From contig CP095846.1 in NCBI GenBank assembly GCA_023100825.1, forward strand, positions 4,464,001-4,528,000: 64,000 nucleotides of DNA, in the 5' to 3' direction. Shown one piece after another: positions 1-8,486 of this stretch; positions within the stretch are counted from its first letter, which is position 1; each line of letters opens with the position of its first letter. The translations under genes were made by a program, and so were the position numbers. The notes under the pieces were generated by a model, which saw nothing but the letters and a program-made list of their open reading frames with translations, did no database searches and was not told the DNA's origin. Origin of the DNA: Nocardioidaceae bacterium SCSIO 66511 (GTDB lineage Bacteria > Actinomycetota > Actinomycetes > Propionibacteriales > Nocardioidaceae).

Positions 1-2
1 CG

Positions 3-467
3 CATGCCGCCAGCATCAGCAAGGCGACGCTCTACCGACAGTGGGGCGGTAAGCAGACCCTCGTCGTGGACGCGCTCGAAGCCACCCGCCCGTACGACGA
101 GGTCGCCACGATCGACACCGGCTCCCTTCGTACCGACTTGCACGAATGGGTGCGCGTCTCACTCGCCGCTCCGCTGACCGACGTCGGACTGGTGCACGCG
201 ATCATCCACGCCTGCACCGGCAACCCCGAGCTCGCAGCGGCGATGCGCGAGCGGATGAACCTTCCGGAGGACCCGTTCAATCGGCTGTTCGCCAAGGCCG
301 CCGAGCGGGGCGAGATCGAACCAGACGCGCCCGCGATCCCGTACGTACAGCTCGTGCTCGCGGGCCCGTACATCCTGCGCGAGTTCATCGAAGAACAACC
401 TCCCGACGAGGAGTACCTCATCGGGCTCGTCGAATCCGTCGTCGTGCCCGCACTCGGCATCAGCTGA
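3..467 (+). CDS. TetR-family transcriptional regulator, C-terminal part (5' end outside window)
   Basis: The frame is open from the first bases of the window and begins with the end of a TetR helix-turn-helix (residues SISKATLYRQWGGKQTLVVD), so the true start lies upstream. The rest is the helical ligand-binding domain. It ends 31 bp before an MMPL transporter on the same strand, the usual arrangement of a drug or lipid efflux pump and its ligand-responsive repressor. The inducer cannot be read from the sequence. An internal GTG at 66 is not a credible start because it would remove the DNA-binding helix. Confidence 0.88.
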   Translation, partial: HAASISKATLYRQWGGKQTLVVDALEATRPYDEVATIDTGSLRTDLHEWVRVSLAAPLTDVGLVHAIIHACTGNPELAAAMRERMNLPEDPFNRLFAKAAERGEIEPDAPAIPYVQLVLAGPYILREFIEEQPPDEEYLIGLVESVVVPALGIS

Positions 468-498
468 CCCGCACCCACCCAACAGGGGGAAGAAGACC

Positions 499-2778
499 AT
501 GGCTTGGTATCTCTACCGACTCGGCCGCGCCGCCTACCGGCGCCGCTGGATCGTGCTCGGCGTCTGGCTCACGGCGCTCGTCGCCGCAGGCGTCGGTGCG
601 GCCACCTTGGCCGGCGACACGAAAGACGACTTCGACATTCCGGGCATCGAGTCCGTGCAGGCGTTCGACCTGATCAAGGACCGTACGCCCGAGGCATCGC
701 CCGACGGCGCCACGGCCCAGATCGTCTACGAGGCGCCGAAGGGCTCGACGCTGAACGACCCGCAGGTGCAGCAGGCGATCAAGCAGAGCCTCGCCGACCT
801 CGACACCGAGAGCGTCAGCTCCATCACCAGCCCGTACCAGAGCCAGACCATCTCCGAGAACGGCCGGGTCGGCGTCGCGGACATCCGCTATGACGGGAAC
901 TCACTGCAGCTCACCCACGAGGACACCTCCGCCCTCGAGGACGCACCCGACGACGTCGGCGCCGATCTACGCGTCGAGGTCGGCGGCGATGCGCTGCAGG
1001 AGATCCCGGTCGGCGGCACCGAAGAACTGATCGGCATCGGCATCGCGTTGTTCGTACTCGTAATCACGTTCGGCTCGTTGATCGCCGCTGGCATGCCGCT
1101 GCTGACGGCGTTGGTCGGCGTCGGCATCGGCGTCGCCGGGATCACCACCGCGACCGGATTCATGGACCTCGGCTCGACCACTCCGACCCTCGCGACCATG
1201 CTCGGGCTCGCCGTCGGCATCGACTACGCGCTGTTCATCGCGTCGCGCTTCCGGCACGAAATCCATCTCGGCCGCGACCCCGAGGAGGCTGCGGGCCGAG
1301 CTGTCGGAACCGCCGGCAGCGCAGTGGTCTTCGCTGGGCTGACCGTTGTGGTCGCGCTCCTCGGACTCTCGGTCGTCAACATCCGGATCCTCACCGAGAT
1401 GGGCGTCGCGGCGGCGATCACCGTTGCCATCGCGGTACTGATCGCGCTGACCCTCCTCCCCGCGCTGTTCGGCTTCGCCAAGCAACGGATTCTCGGCGGC
1501 AAGATCCCGTTCCTGAAGGCGCGCGACCCCGAAGACACCTCCGGTGGACGCACCATGGGCCGCCGGTGGGCAGATCTGCTCACCCACCACAAGGCCTGGA
1601 CGTTCGTCATCGGGATCCTCGTCGCCGGAGCGATCGCGTTCCCGATGACCGATATGAAGCTGGCACTTCCCGACAACGGCTCGCAGCCCGAGGACAGCTC
1701 CGCGCGGCAGGCGTACGACCTGATCGCCGACAACTTCGGTGCGGGTACGAACGGGCCGCTCATGGTCGTTGTCGACACCAAGAACGCCGACGACCCGGAG
1801 GCCGCGGTGGCAGCGACGACCAAGGCGCTGCAGGGACACGAGAAGGACGTCGCGGCGGTCGTACCGGCCGAGCCCGCGCCGCCGCAGTCCGATGACCCGG
1901 CTGCCCAGAAGGCCTATCAGCAACAACTCCGGACGTACCAAGGCCTGCTGCAGCAGGGGCAGTACGCGACGATCACCGTGGTGCCCACGAGCGGGCCGGC
2001 CGACGCCGATACCCAGCAGCTGGTGCACGACATCCGCGACACCGTGCAACAAGTCGAGGACAAGACCGGTGCGCGGGTCCTGGTCACCGGTCAGACGGCG
2101 CTCGGCATCGACGTCTCGGACTCGATGAACGATGCGTTCCCGAAGTACCTGCTGGTCGTCGTCGGGATCGCGTTCGTCCTGCTCACCGTGGTGTTCCGAT
2201 CGCTGCTGGTGCCGCTCAAGGCGATGCTCGGCTTCCTGGTGTCCGTTGTCGTCGCGCTCGGTGCGACCGTCGCGGTCTTCCAGTGGGGCTGGATGGCCGA
2301 TCTGCTCGGCGTCGACAAACCCGGACCGATCATGAGCCTGCTCCCCTTGCTGCTCGTGGGAATCCTGTTCGGCCTTGCGATGGACTACGAGGTCTTCCTG
2401 GTCTCGCGGATGCGTGAGGAGTACGTGCACGGAAGGTCGGCCCACGAATCGGTCGTACGCGGGTTCCAGTTCGGCGCGCGGGTCGTCACAGCGGCGGCCG
2501 CGATCATGATCGGCGTGTTCGGCGGGTTCGCACTCGGCGATGACGCAATGATCAAGACAATCGGCTTCGGACTGGCGTTCGGCATCCTCGCCGACGCGTT
2601 CCTGGTCCGGATGACCCTCGTACCAGCGTTCATGGCGATCGTCGGTGACAAGATGTGGTGGCTGCCGCGCTGGCTGGACCGCATCCTGCCCAACGTCGAC
2701 ATCGAGGGTGAGAGTCTGCGCCGCAAGCTCGAAGCGGAGTCCGCCGACGACAGTGACCGCGTCGACGTGACCACGTAG
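499..2778 (+). CDS. MMPL family RND-type transporter
   Basis: 759 aa inner-membrane exporter. The layout is a duplicated RND half-unit: one membrane helix at about residues 17-37, an extracytoplasmic domain, a block of helices at about 175-330, then a second single helix, a second soluble domain and a second helix block at about 540-740. Actinobacterial MMPL proteins move lipids, siderophores or drugs using proton motive force. A GGGGGA Shine-Dalgarno precedes ATG 499. It follows the TetR gene by 31 bp and is probably repressed by it. The substrate is unknown. Confidence 0.92.
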   Translation: MAWYLYRLGRAAYRRRWIVLGVWLTALVAAGVGAATLAGDTKDDFDIPGIESVQAFDLIKDRTPEASPDGATAQIVYEAPKGSTLNDPQVQQAIKQSLADLDTESVSSITSPYQSQTISENGRVGVADIRYDGNSLQLTHEDTSALEDAPDDVGADLRVEVGGDALQEIPVGGTEELIGIGIALFVLVITFGSLIAAGMPLLTALVGVGIGVAGITTATGFMDLGSTTPTLATMLGLAVGIDYALFIASRFRHEIHLGRDPEEAAGRAVGTAGSAVVFAGLTVVVALLGLSVVNIRILTEMGVAAAITVAIAVLIALTLLPALFGFAKQRILGGKIPFLKARDPEDTSGGRTMGRRWADLLTHHKAWTFVIGILVAGAIAFPMTDMKLALPDNGSQPEDSSARQAYDLIADNFGAGTNGPLMVVVDTKNADDPEAAVAATTKALQGHEKDVAAVVPAEPAPPQSDDPAAQKAYQQQLRTYQGLLQQGQYATITVVPTSGPADADTQQLVHDIRDTVQQVEDKTGARVLVTGQTALGIDVSDSMNDAFPKYLLVVVGIAFVLLTVVFRSLLVPLKAMLGFLVSVVVALGATVAVFQWGWMADLLGVDKPGPIMSLLPLLLVGILFGLAMDYEVFLVSRMREEYVHGRSAHESVVRGFQFGARVVTAAAAIMIGVFGGFALGDDAMIKTIGFGLAFGILADAFLVRMTLVPAFMAIVGDKMWWLPRWLDRILPNVDIEGESLRRKLEAESADDSDRVDVTT

Positions 2779-2787
2779 GCTGGTTTC

Positions 2788-3582
2788 ATGGACTTCCTGA
2801 TCGGCCTGCTCGTCCTCGCCGCAATCGTCGCCGGCATCGTCTTCGTCGCCAAGCGCGCGAAGGCCGCCGCTGAGCTCCGGCGCGCCGAGGAGCTCGAGCG
2901 CGACCTCGCGCCGGTGAAGCGGCTGGCCGACGAAGACGTCACCGCGCTCGGCGAGGAGTTGCAGGAGCTCGACCTCGAGCTCGCCGGCCGCACCCTCGAC
3001 GAGGGTGAGCGGGCCGACTACCAGCGGGCCCTCGACGCGTACGAGGCGGCCAAGGCGGCCGTGCCAGCAGTCAAGAAGCCCGACGATGTCAAGCACGTGA
3101 CCGAGATCCTCGAAGACGGCCGCTACGCGATGGCTTGCGTGCAGGCACGAGTGGCCGGCGAGTCGCTGCCTTCGCGGCGTCCGCCGTGCTTCTTCGACCC
3201 GCGCCACGGCATGGCAACCGAGGACGTCTCGTACACACCACCGGGCGGCACCGCCCGTGACGTGCCCGCGTGTGCTCTCGACGCCGAGCGCGTACGCGCC
3301 GGAGCAGAGCCCGATATCCGCAAGGTGATGGTCGGATCCGAGCGCCGGCCTTACTGGAACGGCGGGCCCGCGTACGCCTCGTACGCCGGCGGCTACTTCG
3401 GTATGAACATGCTCCCGATGATGTTCATGGGCATGATGATCGGACCCGGCCTCGGCGAAGGTCTCGCCGGACTCGGTGAGGGCCTCGGCGAAGGCATCGG
3501 GGGCCTGGGTGAGGGTGTCGGCGATATGTTCGGCGACATCGGCGACAGCATCGGCGGCATGTTCGACGGATTCGACTTCTGA
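2788..3582 (+). CDS. Membrane-anchored hypothetical protein with Gly-Glu-rich repeat tail
   Basis: 264 aa. Residues 1-20 form an uncleaved membrane anchor and about 25-110 are charged and helical. A central part contains CFFDPRHGM and a TPPGG stretch with two cysteines. The C-terminus is a low-complexity run of GLGEG-type repeats (about residues 210-255) ending in GMFDGFDF. I do not recognise a named family. The motif block CFFDPRHG...TPPGG looks conserved rather than random, so I regard the gene as real. It starts 9 bp after the MMPL gene and may be cotranscribed with it. Confidence 0.72.
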   Translation: MDFLIGLLVLAAIVAGIVFVAKRAKAAAELRRAEELERDLAPVKRLADEDVTALGEELQELDLELAGRTLDEGERADYQRALDAYEAAKAAVPAVKKPDDVKHVTEILEDGRYAMACVQARVAGESLPSRRPPCFFDPRHGMATEDVSYTPPGGTARDVPACALDAERVRAGAEPDIRKVMVGSERRPYWNGGPAYASYAGGYFGMNMLPMMFMGMMIGPGLGEGLAGLGEGLGEGIGGLGEGVGDMFGDIGDSIGGMFDGFDF

Positions 3583-4112
3583 CCGTCACCGAACGCGTCG
3601 CGATCCTGCTGCGCGCGGTCAACGTCGGCGGTCACAACCGGGTGCCCATGGCAGACCTTCGTACCCTGTGCGGTCGCATCGGTCTCGCCGAGGTGTCTAC
3701 CTACATCGCGAGCGGCAACATCATCTGCTCCGCTCCGCCCGATCTCGACGCGTCGTTGCGCGAGCTGGAGGCGACGATCGCCGATGAGTTCGGCGTCGAG
3801 ACTCCCGCGATCGGGCGTACGCACGATGACCTGGTCGCAGCCGTCGAGCACAATCCGTACACCGACTTCGAGCCGAAACTGATGCACATCGTCTATCTCG
3901 CCGACGAACCATCGGCCGAAGGAGTCGACGCCCTCCACGGACGCGACTTCGGCGACGTATGCCGAGTCGTCGGACGAGAGGTCTACGTGCGGTACGCGAC
4001 CGGTGTACAAGGCACGAAGCTCACGCCCGTGCTGATGCAGAAGCTGCTCGGTGTGCCCGGCACCGCGCGTAATTGGCGCACGGCACAGAAGCTGATCGAA
4101 CTCACCTCGTAA
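3579..4112 (+). CDS. DUF1697 family protein (probable CTG start)
   Basis: The conserved DUF1697 N-terminus (AILLRAVNVGGHNRVPMADL, then YIASGNIICS) lies in an open frame that has no ATG, GTG or TTG before it. The only candidate is CTG at 3579, which overlaps the preceding stop as CTGA, the same 4-base geometry as the ATGA/GTGA overlaps elsewhere here. From CTG the protein is 177 aa, about family length. Starting at GTG 3642 would delete the conserved first strand. The function of DUF1697 is unknown. The gene converges with the next one with only 4 bp between stops. Confidence 0.75.
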   Translation: MTVTERVAILLRAVNVGGHNRVPMADLRTLCGRIGLAEVSTYIASGNIICSAPPDLDASLRELEATIADEFGVETPAIGRTHDDLVAAVEHNPYTDFEPKLMHIVYLADEPSAEGVDALHGRDFGDVCRVVGREVYVRYATGVQGTKLTPVLMQKLLGVPGTARNWRTAQKLIELTS

Positions 4113-4116
4113 GAGA

Positions 4117-4632
4117 TCAGCGCTTGACCCATCCCAGCCAACGGAAAACACCGCGAGCCCAGTCAGATCTGTTGCCGCGGTTGGTGTGGACTGCCACCCG
4201 CACCTTGCCGGGCTTACCGATGCAACCGCGCTTGAACACGGCTCGAGTCTTGCCCTTACCGACCATCTTCATCGCGTAGCCCGGGCACTTCACGACGCTG
4301 CCCGGCTTCTTCCAGCTCTTCATCCGCCGCATGGCGTACTCACTGCCGACGTAGCCGGTGAGCCGGAACTCCGGGCCCTTCCGCTTCGGCTTGGTGTCCA
4401 GGTAGACCTCCACAAGGCCGCCGCTGCGAAAACCTCGCTGCTTGACTCGTACGACTACCTTGTTGCGATGCTTGGTCGAGTTGTCGACCCGGACCTTCGT
4501 GATGTCGATCGAGCCTTTGGCATCCCCACGCTTGTCGCGGAACTTACGTACGTTGGCGTCGACGGGGGCGCCGAGCGTACCGACAAGCAGGAACCCGGCA
4601 GCTACGGATGCAACGATGCGATGCGCTCTCAT
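4117..4632 (-). CDS. Secreted basic hypothetical protein
   Basis: 171 aa with an N-terminal signal peptide (MRAHRIVASVAAGFLLVGTLG, cleavage probably near AnA/NV around residue 27). The mature part is strongly basic and predicted to be beta-rich, with two cysteines (in KCPGYAM and KRGCIG) that could form a disulfide. No family recognised. Similar small exported proteins of unknown role are common in actinobacteria. Monocistronic, convergent with the DUF1697 gene. Confidence 0.7.
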   Translation of the reverse strand: MRAHRIVASVAAGFLLVGTLGAPVDANVRKFRDKRGDAKGSIDITKVRVDNSTKHRNKVVVRVKQRGFRSGGLVEVYLDTKPKRKGPEFRLTGYVGSEYAMRRMKSWKKPGSVVKCPGYAMKMVGKGKTRAVFKRGCIGKPGKVRVAVHTNRGNRSDWARGVFRWLGWVKR

Positions 4633-4668
4633 GCCTCGACATCGTAGTAGCGATCACATGCGTGGACG

Positions 4669-5931
4669 TCAGGAAACCAACCGAAGGCGGATCGTCTCGG
4701 GTAGGCCGGCGAGCGTGGAGAGCACCTCGGCATCGACGGCCTCACCGACGTCGGTGATCACGTAGCCGATGTCACCGCTGGTGCCCAACGCCTGCGCCTC
4801 GATGTTGACCTCATGGTCGCCGAGGATGCTGTTGATCGTCGCGAGCACGCGCGGCAGGTTGCGGTGGATGTGTACGAGCCGGTGTGCACCTGCATGCGCC
4901 GGCACCGCGAGCGCCGGCAGGTTAGGGCTCAGCTCGGTGCCGCCCGTCTTGAGGTACGACGCGAGCTTGCCCGAGACGAACTTTCCGATGTCCTGCTGCG
5001 CTTCCATCGTCGAACCGCCGACATGCGGGGTGAGGATGACGTTCGCCAAGCCGCGCAGCTCGGACTCGAACGGGTCGCCCTGCTTCTTCGGCTCGACCGG
5101 GAAGACGTCGATCGCCGCACCCGCGACGTGGCCGGACTCGATGTTCTCGCGCAGCGCGGCGGTGTCGACGGCGATACCGCGGGAGAGGTTGAGGAAGATC
5201 GCGCGGGGTTTCATCCGGGCGAACTCATCGGGCCCGAAGAGCCCCGCGTTGCCGGGCCGGCCGTCGACGTGCAGGGTGACGACGTCGACGGTCTCCAGCA
5301 GCTCGTGTAGCGTCTCGCATTTCTTCGCGTTGCCGAGGGCGAGCTTGTCGGCGGTGTCGTAGAAGTAGACCGACATGCCGAGCGCCTCTGCGATCACCGA
5401 CAGCTGGCTGCCGATGTTGCCGTACCCGACGATGCCGAGCTTGCGGCCGCGGATCTCGTGGCTGCCCTTGGCCGACTTGTTCCAGACGCCGGCGTGCATG
5501 TCGTAGCTCTTCTCGTTCAGCCGGCGGGCCAGCGAGATGATCTCGGCGATCGCGAGCTCGACGACACTGCGCGTGTTGGAGAACGGTGCGTTGAACACCG
5601 CGACTCCGCGGGCAGCGGCGGCCTCGAGGTCGATCTGGTTGGTGCCGATGCAGAACGCGCCGACCGCCAGCAACTGGTCACCCGCCTCCAGCACGGCGTC
5701 GGTGACGTTCGTACCCGAGCGGATGCCGAGCAGGTGTACGCCCTTGACCCGCTCGATCAGCGTGGCCTCGTCGAGCGCACCCGCCACCGTCTCGACCTGG
5801 TAGCCCTGCTCGCGAAGGTACGCGGCCGCATCGGGGTGGATGTTCTCGAGCAACAGCGCGCGTACGTCGCCGTCTTCGACCCGACCGGCCGGAACGGTAG
5901 TCGTCTGCGTCATGGTTGTCATCGTCGTCAT
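4669..5931 (-). CDS. serA: D-3-phosphoglycerate dehydrogenase
   Basis: 420 aa cytoplasmic enzyme that oxidises 3-phosphoglycerate to 3-phosphohydroxypyruvate with NAD+, the first step of serine synthesis. Seen: the nucleotide-binding motif GIVGYGNIGSQ, the catalytic-histidine segment ILTPHVGGSTMEAQ and a C-terminal ACT domain (about residues 345-420) for allosteric control by serine. Length and layout match the short E. coli-type enzyme rather than the long mycobacterial form. AGGAGG stands 6 nt before the ATG. The protein opens with a repeated MTTMTTMTQ. Confidence 0.95.
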   Translation of the reverse strand: MTTMTTMTQTTTVPAGRVEDGDVRALLLENIHPDAAAYLREQGYQVETVAGALDEATLIERVKGVHLLGIRSGTNVTDAVLEAGDQLLAVGAFCIGTNQIDLEAAAARGVAVFNAPFSNTRSVVELAIAEIISLARRLNEKSYDMHAGVWNKSAKGSHEIRGRKLGIVGYGNIGSQLSVIAEALGMSVYFYDTADKLALGNAKKCETLHELLETVDVVTLHVDGRPGNAGLFGPDEFARMKPRAIFLNLSRGIAVDTAALRENIESGHVAGAAIDVFPVEPKKQGDPFESELRGLANVILTPHVGGSTMEAQQDIGKFVSGKLASYLKTGGTELSPNLPALAVPAHAGAHRLVHIHRNLPRVLATINSILGDHEVNIEAQALGTSGDIGYVITDVGEAVDAEVLSTLAGLPETIRLRLVS

Positions 5932-6120
5932 GGACCCTCCTGTGTCCTATCGAGTCAGCAGATGCTGCTGTGCCGACCCGGACCCAGGCGTACGGTCCAG
6001 CGGTCTACTTCTTGCCGTCGCTTCCTGATGGTGGTCCCACCTGAACGCCAGTCACGACCGCTCCATCATACGGCGCGCCATTCGTACGCCTGCGGCTGTC
6101 CGCATCGCGGAAGATCTCGG
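5932..6120 (-). promoter_or_regulatory. serA leader region, possible attenuator
   Basis: 189 bp upstream of serA without a gene. On the serA strand it holds a potential GGACC/GGTCC hairpin (about 5980-6000) followed by the small palindrome AGCAGATGCTGCT (5957-5969) and then the ribosome site. This could be a leader with transcriptional control, but I recognise no known riboswitch class. Confidence 0.25.
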
Positions 6121-6525
6121 CTATCCGGCGGCACCGGCGAGGTTCGCGAGTCGTACCTGCCCGCGGGCGACGAGACGCCCCTCATCGTCGTTGGTCTCGA
6201 TCAGCCACAGCTGCTGACTGCGCCCGCGATGGACCGGTGTCGCGGTCGCGGTCAGGCGCGTGCCCTCCTTGGCCTGGCGGAGGAAGTCAGTGTTGTTGTT
6301 CACCCCGACGACGATGCCGCGGTCTCCGAACCACGCCTGGGCGGCGATACTCGCCGCCGTCTCGTTGACCGCGCAGTAGACCCCGCCGTGCACGATGCCC
6401 CACGGCTGCAGATGGTCCTTCGACGCGGTCCAGGAGATGACGACGCCGTCGGCATCGACACGCTCGTACTCCAGCCCGAGCACCTTGCTCAGCCCTTGAT
6501 CGACGAACTCCGGGTCGAGGGTCAT
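6121..6525 (-). CDS. PaaI-family hotdog-fold thioesterase
   Basis: 134 aa from ATG 6525, chosen because AGGAG lies 7 nt upstream; the open frame extends further but has no support. Typical PaaI-like features are HGGVYCAVNETAASIAA (hotdog helix with the catalytic region) and GVNNNTDFLRQAKEG. It should hydrolyse acyl-CoA or aryl-CoA thioesters; the natural substrate is not evident. Neighbours do not form an obvious pathway. Confidence 0.9.
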   Translation of the reverse strand: MTLDPEFVDQGLSKVLGLEYERVDADGVVISWTASKDHLQPWGIVHGGVYCAVNETAASIAAQAWFGDRGIVVGVNNNTDFLRQAKEGTRLTATATPVHRGRSQQLWLIETNDDEGRLVARGQVRLANLAGAAG

Positions 6526-6671
6526 GGACACTCCTGATGATCTGGGACCGCCATCCGACGGCACCGCTGCCGACCCTATGCTCGCGCGCTGAGGCCGTGC
6601 CACGACGGGGCGTCACATCAGGCCGTACGCGTGTGGTCGCCGATCAAAGCACGGGCTCGTACTGGGTAGCG

Positions 6672-7217
6672 CTATCGGCCGAGTCCGTCGACCACTTCTG
6701 CCCCCGGCAGGAGGGCGAGGGAGGCGCCGGGTAGGAACAGCTTCGAGCGACGGACGCCGCTGCCGATGCAGACGTCACCGGCTTCGGTCACCGCCCGGTC
6801 GACCAACAGCGGCCACTGCGCGGGCAGGCCGACCGGCGTAATGCCGCCGTACTCCATGCCCGTCGTCTCCGTTGCGAAGTCGGTCGACGCGAACGACGCC
6901 TTTCGTACGTCGAGGCGCCGGCGAACCACATTGTTCACATCTGCCCGAGTGGTCGCGAGGATGACGCAGGCGGCGTGGCGTTCCTCCCCTGCCCGGCGAC
7001 CCGCGACGACGACGCAGTTCGCGGAGATGTCGAGAGACAGTCCGTACGCCTCCGTCATCGCTGCAGTGTCGGCGAGATCTGGGTCGATCTCGGCTACGCG
7101 GATACCGGCAGCTACCTCGTCGGGGAGATCGCCGATCGCCTTCGCTACCGGAGGACCGAGCAGATCGGGCCGCTCGCGAGCGGGTTCGGTGTCGAGAGTT
7201 CCGTACGTATGCGTCAC
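6672..7217 (-). CDS. YbaK/EbsC-type aminoacyl-tRNA deacylase domain protein
   Basis: 181 aa. The YbaK fold is recognisable: NCVVVAGRR, then ACVILATTRADVNN and VRRRLDVRKASFAS (the Lys-containing segment of the editing site), then GGITPVGLP and GSGVRRSKLFLPG. Family members hydrolyse mischarged tRNAs (Pro/Ala/Cys type). It is a free-standing editing protein; specificity is not clear. GTG start. Confidence 0.88.
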   Translation of the reverse strand: MTHTYGTLDTEPARERPDLLGPPVAKAIGDLPDEVAAGIRVAEIDPDLADTAAMTEAYGLSLDISANCVVVAGRRAGEERHAACVILATTRADVNNVVRRRLDVRKASFASTDFATETTGMEYGGITPVGLPAQWPLLVDRAVTEAGDVCIGSGVRRSKLFLPGASLALLPGAEVVDGLGR

Positions 7218-7273
7218 CCAGCCAGCCTGCCATCGGCTCCCAACGTGGCCGCTCCCGGTCCAGGAGTGACGAC

Positions 7274-8275
7274 TCAGCGGGAGGCGCGCCAGTCGGCGAT
7301 CAGGCCGAGCTCCTGCTCGCGGGTGAGACCGGCCCGCCGCTGCGTACGATCCAGTCCGAGCTCGCGTTCGTACGCCAGCGAGTCGCGCAACGTCTCCTCG
7401 GTAGTTCGGCGTACGAGACCAGCGGCGACCGCCTTATCGGCGCTACGGGCACTGAAGCCGACCCACTCGGGATCGGGGATCCACAGCGGCACCGACCGCT
7501 CGCCCATGAACGGGTTGACGCCCTGCTGCTCCAGCCAGTCGCTCGGGACGCGTACCACCTCGCCCGAATGACCGCCGATGCTGCGCGCGAGCGCGAGTGT
7601 GTCGCCGAGGCGTTCGGTCGGACCGAGCACGTTGTACGCGCCGCCCAGTCTCTTCTCGCCTGCCAACAGCAACCATGCCGCGACGTCACCGACGTGGATG
7701 ATCTCGGTCGCCATATCGTCGGCGTCGGGTACGAGCACCGGCTCGTCTCCGGCGAGCGCGAAACGCCCCGGCCAGTAGCCGAACCGGTCGCTCGCGTCGC
7801 CGCTGCCGCCCATCAGCCCGACGCGCGCAAGGGTGACCCGTTCACCGAGCGCTGCGACGCAATGCTCCTCGCAGGCGACCTTGCCCTCGCCGTACGTCTC
7901 GATGTCCGCCCAATCCCCTTGCAGCGCGGGCAATAGCCGATCCGACTCGTCCGCACCGACACGCGAGTGATCTGCGTACACCGAGCAGGTCGACACGAAC
8001 ACCCAGTGGCCCGCCGATTCGGCCAATGCCTCAACAGCACCGTGTACGTGCCGGGGCTGTCGGCTGACATCGACGACGAGGTCCCAATCGGTGTCAGCCA
8101 CCTCGGCGTACGCATCGAAGGAGTCTCGGTCGGCCTTGACGAGGCGTACGCCGTCGGGGGGAGCCCCGCTCTCGCCGCGGGCGAGGCAGACGACCTCGTC
8201 ACCACGCCCAGCTGCCTGACGTGCCACCTCGCCGCTGAGCCATCCCGTTCCGCCGAGGATCAGTGTTCTTGCCAT
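7274..8275 (-). CDS. NAD-dependent epimerase/dehydratase family protein
   Basis: About 333 aa extended-SDR protein with the N-terminal Rossmann motif GGTGWLSG, a segment reading VFVSTCSVYAD, and a YGEGKVACEEH segment carrying the catalytic YxxxK. The substrate is probably a nucleotide sugar or related metabolite but is not identifiable. The start is ATG 8275 or GTG 8281; neither has a strong ribosome site. It is divergent from the diguanylate cyclase gene across about 210 bp. Confidence 0.85.
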   Translation of the reverse strand: MARTLILGGTGWLSGEVARQAAGRGDEVVCLARGESGAPPDGVRLVKADRDSFDAYAEVADTDWDLVVDVSRQPRHVHGAVEALAESAGHWVFVSTCSVYADHSRVGADESDRLLPALQGDWADIETYGEGKVACEEHCVAALGERVTLARVGLMGGSGDASDRFGYWPGRFALAGDEPVLVPDADDMATEIIHVGDVAAWLLLAGEKRLGGAYNVLGPTERLGDTLALARSIGGHSGEVVRVPSDWLEQQGVNPFMGERSVPLWIPDPEWVGFSARSADKAVAAGLVRRTTEETLRDSLAYERELGLDRTQRRAGLTREQELGLIADWRASR

Positions 8276-8486
8276 GTGCACAGTTCATCGAGGATCCGGC
8301 CAGACCGCCAGCCCGTTACGCGCTGCGCAGAACGCGTGCGGCCAAGGCGCCAGCGGCATGGTGCGCGATCCCGACACGTGACTCCGCTCGGGTGTCCGGG
8401 CGATCGCATCCCGTGCAACCTGCTGACGGATAGCGAGCACGTCTGTACACTCCGACATGTCGATTGTGACGGGTAGGGAGACTCGG

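Noticed and set aside
967-3207. Long minus-strand open frame opposite the MMPL gene
   Set aside because: Asp/Glu/His/Arg-rich composition typical of the antisense of a membrane-protein gene in GC-rich DNA; no domain and no ribosome site.
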